Assembly: GCF_000471905.2 (NCBI RefSeq)
Contig: NW_006500104.1
Span: 2,349,491 to 2,413,490, forward strand
Reading direction: 5' to 3'
DNA from: Amborella trichopoda
Lineage: Eukaryota > Streptophyta > Magnoliopsida > Amborellales > Amborellaceae
DNA length: 64,000 nt
How positions within the stretch are numbered: the stretch's first letter is position 1; the number at the start of each line of letters is the position of its first letter. The position numbers and the translations under genes were made by a program. Below the pieces are notes generated by a model. The model did not search any database. It saw nothing but the letters and a program-made list of their open reading frames with translations, and had not been told where the DNA came from. Of this stretch, positions 54,867 through 64,000 are shown one piece after another.

Positions 54867-55697
54867 TGTTGAAATCCTTATGATAACCTAAAATTCTATT
54901 TCTATCCCGAGTCATTAAATGTTAAAATTTAAAAACAATTCAGATCAAGCAAAACTTGAAAATCTTGAAAATGAATGGTCCAAGTAATGTGTTACATGAT
55001 GTGTTATTTTTTAAACTTAAAATCCTTTTTTGTTCTTTTCATAATATAGAACTTTGTTATGTATGTGTGAATCCAAATTCTACATGTGGTTCTTTTTAAC
55101 TTTTCCATTTTTTATTTTAAGCCCTTGGATTGAAACTAATCTAGGGGTTGTGATATCGTAGGGACTTTGCTATTTAAAGGAGCTTGATTAATTTTGTTTT
55201 AGAGAGAGAAAAAGAAAGAAGAGAAAGGCTCAAGTTTGGGGATTTTGCATGCAATTGTTTTTGTCACACTTTCTTGTGAGAGAAAGTGAGAGAAGATGGG
55301 TCCTTGTTGGGTTTTGTAGGAGCCCTTTTATAGACCCTATTTTAGTGAGATAAAGTGTCATGGAGAACTGATTTTTAAGGTGTTCTTGGCGCCTTGTTTA
55401 GAGTGAGAAAGGGCTATTGTAATTTGACGTTTTGAATCTTGTATTCACCTTGTTATATTCCTAAATTAGTAAGTAAAGCCTCGCACCATTCTCCTGAAGA
55501 TGTAGGTCTCGATTTGTAGTCAAACCACGTTAAATCCTTGTGTTATTTAATGTGTTCTACTATTGTTGCTATATTTTTCATTTTATGTTATTGTGTTGAT
55601 GCCATATTGTTTTCATTGCTACTGTATGTGATTTTGGATGCACAATAATTATTAATGTAATAGCGCATTGTATTTTTAACCACAATCGATCACAACA
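54867..55697 (+). mobile_element. Possible Ty1/copia 5' LTR
   Basis: TGTTGAAATCC at 54867 to CACAACA at 55697 gives TG…CA ends. The second end is followed by TGGCATATGAGTT, which resembles a mutated iMet primer site (TGGTATCAGAG). The copia coding region starts about 90 bp later. No matching 3' LTR is present, so the left border is a guess. Confidence 0.45.
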
Positions 55698-55784
55698 AAT
55701 GGCATATGAGTTTAGGGTTTGTGCCTTATTATGTTTGTGAATAAAGGGGTTTTGTTATTGTTCTTATTTGCTGTATATTTTTCT

Positions 55785-57400
55785 AAAATGGAAAGGGAAA
55801 ACCTAAATCAAAATAATTGGCCAATATGGAAGATGATGATGGAAGATTATTTTATTGGGAAAGAACTAGCTCGGTCACTTCGAGAAAAAGAGGTCATACC
55901 GGTTGGAATGGAAGATTGGGAATGTGATCTTCTTGATTTAAAATGTTTGGCCACCATTAGACCATGTATTTCACCCTCAATTTTATTTGATGTTTGTCAA
56001 TATAAAATATCTACAAACCTTTGGCAATCTTTAGAACAATCGTTTGTGCTCGTCTAATGCAAATAAAATGCATGCAATGAAGAAATTATTTCTTTTGAAA
56101 ATGAAAGGTGTAACTATTAGAATACAAGTAAGTGAATTTAATTTTATTGCTACACAATTGAGGTATCTGAAAGTTAATTTAGCTAAATAAGTTTTATGTT
56201 TTCTTTTGATGAGTTATTTACGTTCCAGTTAGGATACCTTGATTACTACTGTGATAAATACAATGGGTAACAAGTTTACTTTGAAATATATTATTGCTTC
56301 ATTGTTGAATGAAGAAACTAAAAAAGCAAGTACAGAAATTATTGTTGAATCAAATCAAGCATTGGTAGCTGGAGATAGAGGAAGAATACAACATATAGGT
56401 CAATCCTTTAGATTTAATAGGGATAAATCTCATGGCAGAGGCAAGTCCAAGTCACAGGGCAAGAAAGTTACTTGCTAGTATTGCAAGAAACCTGGTAATA
56501 CAAGAAAAGATGGTCATACTTTAAAGAATAAGCAAAAGGCCAATAACAAGGATGACTTTGTCATAACAAGTATTGCATCTGATGGTGAAGATGGGGTCAC
56601 TTTTTGTGTTGCATGCACAACACAGTCTATTGAAAATGCTTGGGTTTTTTGACTTTGGTGCTTCATTCTAGGTTTGCTAAAACAAAACATACTTTTCATC
56701 ATACACAGATGTAGATGGTGGCTTTGTTTATCTTGGTGATGATCGAGCTTAAAAAATTTTAGGCATTGGAAATGTTGTTATCAAGCAATCAGATGGAAAG
56801 ATGCACATATTAAAAAATGTGAAGTATATTCTTGATTGAAAAAAAATCTCATTTCAGCTGGGCAATTAGATGACTCTAGTTTCATAGTGACTGTTAGGAA
56901 CGAGACATGGAAGATTTCAAAAGGTTGTGTGACAACGTTAAATGGGCAAAAGGCTGGAAGTCTCTACATTCTTCGTGGCACTGCTCAGAGGAATGATATT
57001 ACAGAGAAGATCATTGCTACAGCTAGTAAGCATGAGGAATGCAGGTTTGACATAAGCACTTAGGTCATCTTAGTGAGTATGGTATGAAGGTATTGCAAAG
57101 TTAAAATCCTATTCCTAGTTTTAAGCATTCCTTTATTGTTTTTTTTGATAATTATGTCATGCCAAACCAAATAGAATGAGTTTAAGAGAAATAATTCTCA
57201 TAAAAAAAGTAAAGTACTTAAAGAAATATATTCCAATGATTAATGTTAAATCTCTTGATGAAACTTCTAATATATTCACATTTTTAGATGATTATTCTAT
57301 AAAGTGTGGGTTGTATCTTTTGACATCTAAGGATCAAGTTTTTGTAGTTTTCAAAGCCAAGGTTGAAAAAGAAACTGAGAGATTTGTTGAAGCCTTATAA
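55785..57400 (+). pseudogene. Ty1/copia gag, protease and integrase fragment
   Basis: MERENLNQNNWPIWKMMMED opens a typical copia Gag; NTMGNKFTLKYIIASLLNEE and a damaged knuckle (YCKKPGNTRKDGH, second Cys-His spacing lost) follow. Then VVIKQSDGKMHILKNVKYI and KNLISAGQLDDSSF mark the end of the protease region and the GAG-pre-integrase zinc domain, followed by LGHLSEYGMKVL. TFLDDYSIKCGLYLLTSKDQ with FKAKVEKETERFVEAL is the start of the integrase core. The copy ends near 57400, before the second catalytic acidic residues and the reverse transcriptase. Many stops and frameshifts. The lineage could not be decided. Confidence 0.75.
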
Positions 57401-58055
57401 ACCTTTCATTACATAAATATCCTCAGAGTAGGTGATGGGGATTCAGAGGCAAGTGAAAAAGACAATTGAGGTGTAGTAATAAATAAATCCAAAACAATTT
57501 TGTTTACCCATCACTTTCTACTGTGAGAATGAGGGCAAAAGAGTAAGACAACATAGGTGGCCGGACCTAATTTTTCTTTGTGTGGACGGTGGGAAAAATC
57601 ATCTCTCAAACAACTGCGGAGGGTCCCTGTGTGTTGCACGTGTTCTCTCCTACACGCAGATAGGAACCAACAAAGAGAGATTTTACGACAAGGGTGTGTT
57701 TAGGTGCTTATCTCGTCGTTGGGGGTTTGTGACACACCCGGGTTGTTTGCTCTCTTGGAACAATTATGAGGCCCTTCGGCTGTCTGCTAGTACGGTTTGG
57801 GTCCCCGCGTGTTGCATGCGTGCTCTCCTACGTGGGAATAGTAACCAACAAAGAGAGAGATTTTATTATAGGGGTGTGTTTAGGTGCTTACCTTATCGTT
57901 TTGGGGTTCGGGACACACCCGGGCTGTTTGCCCTCTCGAAACAATTACGAAGCCCTCCGGCTGGCTGCCAGCGCGGTTTGGGCACAGACTCTCCTTAGGC
58001 TTTTCAACTAGTTGCTTCGTTCTCTCGCGCTGGAAACTTCAATATGGACTCAGTT
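57401..58055. repeat. 178-bp tandem duplication in spacer
   Basis: The AACCAACAAAGAGAGA segment at 57665 recurs at 57843. Around it the copies share GGGTGTGTTTAGGTGCTTA, GACACACCCGGGTTGTTTGC and GCGGTTTGGG, so about 57610-57790 and 57790-57990 are tandem copies with a 178-bp period. The open frames (up to 138 codons) run through both copies but have no recognisable product. The rest of the stretch holds no gene. Confidence 0.65.
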
Positions 58056-59888
58056 GTACTCCTCTTTAGTGGCTCGCTCTAACAAGGGCTAACTGACGAA
58101 AAGAAGGGATGAGGGAGAATAGTGATAAGAATTCCCCTCTCAACACGAATGTTATACGCTCAAGTGATCAAAGTAATCGAAGGATAAAAATTCTCTTGAG
58201 TTATCGACTCAGGAAGACTCCACCTGAGTAACTGAGGGAGAGCGCATGCGTCTCTCACAACTCAACTCAACTGTACGGAGAGGAAGTTAAAGCGATGATC
58301 TGAGGGTTGGAATCCTTAGGTTGATTCTGAAAGAGATATAGTCAAGCGTATGTCAAATAGTAGAGCGCTTTACGGTACCGTAATTTTGTTGTGTCTACGT
58401 TAGAGATGAGAGGGGAGAGAGACATGGCCATGCATTCTCCGCTAGCACGGGTTACTGCGCGAGTTAAGCAACAAGCTAGAAGAGAGAGAAGAAAAAAAGA
58501 AGAGGAAGAGAGGGAATAGAACTATGCGGTTAGAGAGGGCTAAGGGTAGTTTCTATCACTGAAAATTTTCTCTCTTTGGTGCTAGATCCTAGGATTAGGA
58601 GCAAAAAGACAAGTAGAAACAAGCTTAATGCCTCTATTTCATTAATGAATGATCCGGCCTTTTTACAATTGCCCTAGGCTTATATTTATAGAGGATCCAC
58701 AAAACTGGGGTGGATGCTTAAAACTAAGCCTAATTACAATTAAAAGAAATTACAATAAAATACCAAATTTAGGACTAAAGACCAAAATTCCACTTAAACC
58801 TTTTGTGCTAATGATGAAACCATCTCTCTCTGAGAGGCCTTTCGCTATTGCTAGATCTTGGAAGCTTTTTCCGATGTTTGTGACGGTGTTTGAGACGATC
58901 GATCATCATAATCTTGATGCTTGTTTGATTCTGAAGAGTTTGACGTCTTTTGATCATCTTAAGGTGAACTTTTTCTTGAGCGGTTGAAACCCGGCTAGAT
59001 CGTGAACTTTCGGCCATGGCTGCAACACAATTTATGGTGTTTCGAGTTTTTATTTTGATTGCAAATTAAATAATAGACTTCCACAGTCGTTTTGCACCAA
59101 TTTTTATCCGTTTTGGTCCTTGCTATAAGTATTTTTTGTTTTTGGGATATCGTCAAAAATAGGGGATTCCCGTGACTGGGCGATCTTATTTTCTTCTTCC
59201 TTGGAATTTACAATTTATACAACCTTAGATTGAATGTAACAATTATACCAGTTTGTAGCCCTTCGTGATACGGTCTCAACGGACCTATCTTTTCGATGAT
59301 CGAATGTTCAAATCTCGAGTTTATTGCTTCATGAAGAGATGCCCTTTCTTCAAAAAGCTCTGATTTTTATGGTTTCGGACTCATCTTCTCTCTAGAAAAA
59401 CTTTGATTCTGGGTCATGTCACGGTGCTTGCCATATGTCAAAATGATCGGGTCGTCGAGACCTATCTTGTATCCGAATTTGAGCTTGCTCCGACTTCGAT
59501 CGAGCGACATCTGGATGTTTTCAGGTCATCCCAAGAGGTGAAGATCACGACTTTCAAGGGGACTGGTATTGGTGAGGCCCCACCACAATAGTGTATGACT
59601 TGCCCTTTCTAGGTAATTTGGGCCCAGAATGTTCCTGGGAGGTTCGATTGAGCCCAAATTTGATCCCTAGGGGTTTTCTGGATACAATGGCGGTGGTCTG
59701 GTATTGTTTTGAAGATCTTAACATATGGCTGTAGTTGTAATGTCTCTTTGTGATGGTACGTTTTTCAAGGTTGCCTAGTGCTAGGCTTATTCTGCAGTGT
59801 TCTATTACTCTGACAGCGTCTTGGACACTAACAAGACTCGGTTGTCACTTGCTCTCTTCTTATTTCTAATATGAAAGACAAAAGCACA
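58056..59888 (-). mobile_element. TAT/Ogre-like LTR, minus orientation (second copy)
   Basis: Starts TGTGCTTTTGTCTTTCAT at 59888 on the minus strand and shares the block order of the LTRs at 17709 and 54802: CCAAGACGCTGTCAGAG, CCCTAGGGATCAAATTTGGG, GCTCAAATTCGGATACAAGA, GACATATGGCAAGCACCG. TATA-like TCTATAAATATAAG at about 58679-58694. No primer site or CA end was found, so the left border (about 58056) is approximate. It may be a solo LTR. Confidence 0.55.
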
Positions 59889-62870
59889 AGGCCTTAAAGC
59901 ATCCACGCACATACATCTAAAGCCCGACCAAACAATTTATCTTGCGAGAATCAGCGGTTAAAGTCTTCCATGCAACTGTGTTTTTCTATGGGGTTTATTT
60001 AGGATGCCAAACCCATATAACTATCCAGCCATTATAACACCTAAACACATTTTGGGTGTGGGATCTATACAATTCTCCCACCATATTGAATACTTAGATG
60101 CTTCAAGTGTGAAACCCATGCATCTATACAGTTATTAAACTCTCTGCGATTTAGTATCAATGTTCATGTATGCCATCATTAAGCACTCTGAGATTTTGTC
60201 AAAGACGTGTTGAATCAGAAAATTCTCTGCATTTATAGTACATGCCTACCACTGAGCTTCTACGATAGATATCTGATTTCTAGTTTCTTATGCCTCTACC
60301 CTTTACAAAAACTTCGTCTTGAATGTATACTTTCCTCTACGAAATTACTCTTTTGCTAATTGGTATAGAATTTACACATAATATATCATAAAATTGACCT
60401 GATATTTAATAATATATAATAACAAAAGTGAACGGGAATGGAATACCTCTTTAGAGAGAAAAAACATGAGCGCCTTAAAAAAACATGTAAATGCGAGTAT
60501 TGCGGGTGAAGCAAATGATTTAAATAAAAAACATGCGACTGGGAGTGAAAGATTGCAATTATTCTTTGCTTGTGAACCAAAGCATAGAGGTTTAGAGAGG
60601 GAGAGAGAGAGGTGCATCTCTTTACACCAGTGCCCCACCTTTTAAATATTACATGGGCCTATCCTCTCTCTTGCAACCTCCCTTTTGTTCTCTTTATACG
60701 TCTTTTTATATCTAGATTTTTTTTTTCTCTCATCTAATAAACATATAACCAAAATGAGCAAGCATGGCCGTTATGGCTATGGAGCATGACTATCACCATA
60801 CACCCAATCCTCATTGGCTATGGAGCATGACTATCACCATACACCCAATCCTCATTGTATCCGAGGGCAATTCTTTTATATACATAGAGAGAATAATCTA
60901 CATGTAGGAGAGTAATTAGAGTTTGAGGAGAGAATAAATGTGAGGAAACAGAGAGTGAAAGAGAGATGGGTATATTTAATAAAAAAAACCGTTGAGTGAA
61001 AAATTTTAAAAAAAAAACCAGATTTATTTGGTTAGCGCTTGACGATTTACAACACTATATTTAACTAAATTTCTATCAAAGATAGAGGCTTTTTCCCCAG
61101 TCAAAAAACATCGTTGAGTGAGATAAGGATGCAGCTATAAATGTGAGGAGAGAGAGATAATGGAAAATTATGTTGAGGAGAGAGAATATGAAAACTTTAT
61201 TAAGAGAAGAGAGAGAGCTCGTTGAGGGAGAGGAGTGAGAAAAAATAGTTCTTAAGTAGATATATTTTTTTAAAATGAATGATTGAGAAAAAGACACCTA
61301 GCATATATTTCCCGCAGGCATCCATACATGCATGGTCATACATATGATATAAGGGGGGTTGCAAAAAAAAAAAACAGGAGGAGAAAGTTAATGTGGTTAT
61401 AAATGGCAGCGGAGATAGAAAATGGCCTACGGAGGAGAGAGATATATATTCACTACTTTATGTAATAACTATAATTATATTTAATATTATATATTAAATT
61501 AAATTATAATGTAAAATTTAATTAATATTCGTAATGATTATAGGAAAAAGCTAACAATAGCTGGTATTATAGATGGAATGGGAACCGTCAAATCTTCATA
61601 ATGTTTTTATATTTTTATATGGTGCGCAATAGTGTTAGGTATATACACCCAAAAGTTTATATTAATCGAATTTATATAAAAAAACTTAAAATGATAATAG
61701 TAATGTGCATTCTGAGCCACTTGATAAAGATCCGACGGTTCCTATCCCACCTATATACTATTCATTATAGATGGCCAACTGTTGTAAAGTTTACCCATGA
61801 TTATAATACCATTATAGGTAGTATAATTACAAAAAACCTTAAAAATTATTTATGATTATTAAAATAAATAATATTCATGATGATATATGACATTATAAAT
61901 TTGTAATGATTATAATATCATTATATGTAGTATAACTATGAAAATTTTAAAACATTCATCTACAAATAGGTGCGGTTTGTATAGAGCCGGAGCTCTAAAC
62001 AATCAAAGTAAAACTCACCTTCAAATAGTGTCGAGAAATATGGTTTGAATACTAAAAATATTTATAATAGCTTTAAAATATATTTTCTATCTTTAAAAAA
62101 TAAATCCCTTAAAACGTTAGATTTCAAATTTACCGCATCATTATGGTAGTTTATAGCAAGTTAGATGGAGATAGTATGTGGATGTTAGATTAACTAATAA
62201 TAGTAAGGGGTAGACCATAGCTAGCAAATCCTCGTTTAAAACGTGTTTTTTAAAAAAAAAACAGTGTTTTTGTGGAAAACATTCAAAACGACCCTTTTTT
62301 TTTAAAGTTCGGTAAAAAAACGTGTTTTTTTCAGAAAAAATGTTTAAAACATGATTTTAAGAAAAACGAATTAAACCGGACCAAAAAAATCGTATCCTTC
62401 TTTTTACCTGTTAATTTTTTTTGAAAGAAAAACCTAATTTTTATACCGTTATTTTCATGCTTTCTAAAAAAAATATTATTATTTAAGAAAAAATCGAAAA
62501 TATATGCAGATTTCTGTGATTATTATGGAAATACAATTTATGGCATAAAATCAGCCAGATTATCATAAATTAAGGCTCAACCATCCAGGTTATTATAAAT
62601 TAGGGCTCAAACCATCCAGATTATCACAAATTATAATCAAATTAGAATAAGCAAGCATGAAAACAATTGAATAAAAAATTCCCAAAATTTGTCTTGAAAA
62701 AATTCCACCAAAAATTCAATCCAAATTAGGATTCAAAGAGCCTCCAAAAGTCCATATTACAAAATAATCTTAAAAAAAAAAAAAAAAAAAACCAAGATTA
62801 GGGGTTTTTTCATATCCCCTTATAAAAAATAAAAAAAAACCAGATTAGGGGTTTTTTCATTTTCCTAAAC
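59889..62870. other. AT-rich intergenic region
   Basis: No gene seen. It contains GA-rich runs (60595-60615, 60890-60970, 61140-61240), a 41-bp tandem pair at 60774-60855 and A/T-rich frames of no interest. The zone at 62220-62400 has runs of GTTTTTT and AAAACG like the termini of the hAT-like candidate in the P450 intron but no clear element. Confidence 0.5.
60774..60855. repeat. 41-bp tandem duplication
   Basis: TGGCTATGGAGCATGACTAT with CACCATACACCCAATCCTCAT is repeated exactly at 60774 and 60815. The two copies are identical. Confidence 0.9.
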
Positions 62871-64000
62871 CTATAAATGCTGCTGCTTCCTATGTGCATT
62901 CCGCTTCTCTCTCTCACTCAATCCCCAAATAGGTTTTTTCATTTTCCCAAAGCCATAGTTCTTCTGTGTGCTGCTCCCTCTGTGCATGCTGCTTCTCTCT
63001 CTGTATGTGTTGTTCTCCCCGTCTGTGTGCTGCTCCAATTGGGGTTTTATTCTTCTTCCTCTCTATCCAGAACTCCAGATGCTTCTTGCTGCTGTTTGAA
63101 CTTTGAAGTAATGGGTCACCAACTCACCATACCGTAGTTATCATATCTCCGGATGCTTCCAACTCACCATACCATAGTTATAATATGGCCTATCCACATG
63201 GTGTATTTATCGTGGTATATCCATACGGTGTATTTATCGTGTATTCATATGGCGTATGTTTTTGGTACCTACTAAATAGGTGTATTTCAAAATTTCTAAT
63301 ATTTTGAATCTTAACCGATTTTTTTACTCCAATTTGTGGCGCCAAGTCCGATATATTTCCGATATCTTTACATGAAGTATTTTTGCCGAACTGTATTTTT
63401 GACCCAGATTTTTCATCCGACTTTACATGAAGTGCCTACCAAACTCGGTGGAATATTGGAACAATCACCCCCAAAAACTATGAAACTCGGTTTTTAAAAT
63501 ATGGAGACTTTGCTTAACTCAAAATTCAAAATTTGGGAGTGATTTTGATGGGTATTTATAACATTTCTATATTTTTAACAATAATATTATATTTATGATA
63601 CGATTTGGGTTCATAAAAACCCAAATCAAATTAGAATTTATCACTAAAAATTCGGGGTTTTAGTGTTCTTCATTTATCAATATAAAATCTGCCCAATCTT
63701 TCCGGTTCTCTCTTATTTCTCCATGAAATTGACTTATTCCTGATTATTTTTCAATCTAATGATGTTATCTACAAAAGCCTTCCGTTGATTTTCATATTTA
63801 TCAATTTTAATCACCGTAATTTTTCGGTTTTGGGGTTATATTTGTAAAAAAAATTATTTCCACCAAAACTTGTTGTTCTTGCTGATTTCTTCACCAAATC
63901 AGATGATGCTTGGCTTGTTGTGAAGCTTTTGAAATTAGCTTCAAAAGCCCTCTATATATCTATGGTTTTTTTCGCCATTGTCGGTTGATTTTGTGCATTG
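62871..64000. other. Intergenic sequence with small tandem repeats
   Basis: 62880-63060 has CTGTGTGCTGCTCC- and TTTTCATTTTCC-like repeats. 63119-63190 holds two units of CCAACTCACCATACCGTAGT (period 40) and 63191-63260 three units of CCACATGGTGTATTTATCGT (period about 27). The 86-codon frame at 62877-63137 is composed of these repeats; I see no supported gene up to the window end. Confidence 0.5.

Noticed and set aside
52340..59888. Minus-strand LTRs at 52359-54802 and 58056-59888 as a pair bounding one element
   Set aside because: The left one is followed by a primer binding site and thus is a 5' LTR of an element extending leftwards; between the two there is a plus-strand copia fragment. 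They are better read as separate insertions.

Overview
The window is nuclear DNA from a flowering plant, probably a eudicot. The evidence is one intron-rich CYP72-clan cytochrome P450 gene (closest in my recollection to CYP749A) in a sea of plant-type LTR retrotransposons (Ty3/gypsy TAT/Ogre-like with a tRNA-Arg primer site, Ty3/gypsy Tekay-like with a tRNA-iMet primer site, Ty1/copia), plus Mutator-type and foldback elements. There is one assembly gap (20421-20487). I see no bacterial, organellar or rRNA sequence.

Left part (1-17.2 kb). After AT-rich spacer with a decayed FAR1/transposase-like zinc-knuckle fragment (849-1145) and an unidentified exon-like stretch on the minus strand (about 2560-3210) comes the only apparently intact host gene. 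This is a five-exon P450 on the minus strand (16797 down to 3758). Its splice phases add up exactly to 517 codons (516 residues plus stop). Introns 2 and 3 are very large (about 3.5 and 6.9 kb). Intron 3 holds a complete 866-bp Mutator-like element with a perfect 9-bp target duplication that carries a captured MYB R3 fragment (a Pack-MULE). It also holds a foldback element, a possible hAT-like element and a tRNA-like relic.

Middle part (17.7-54.8 kb). This is a nest of TAT/Ogre-like LTR elements. A truncated plus-strand LTR (17.7-19.7 kb) is followed by a broken copy of a plant-mobile-domain (PMD) gene with its own TATA box and first intron (22.0-24.0 kb). Next is a large plus-strand element: 5' LTR 24749-28394 with a 15-copy hairpin array, tRNA-Arg primer site, gag-like region, retropepsin, then a long antisense PMD gene (35377 down to about 31330), repeat-rich spacer, and a truncated 3' LTR at 50371-51850. 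Reverse transcriptase, RNase H and integrase are missing from this element. A complete but dead Tekay/Del-like chromovirus with 3.3-kb LTRs (36458-47621) lies inside it. A minus-strand LTR of the same TAT-like group, with its own primer site, abuts the right end (52359-54802).

Right part (54.8-64 kb). A 5'-fragment of a Ty1/copia element (LTR plus gag to integrase), a 178-bp tandem duplication, another minus-strand TAT-like LTR (to 59888), then about 4 kb of AT-rich spacer with small tandem repeats.

Apart from the P450, no gene here looks functional. The repeats explain most of the DNA, and the two PMD copies suggest that a cargo gene with its own promoter travels antisense inside the TAT-like elements.
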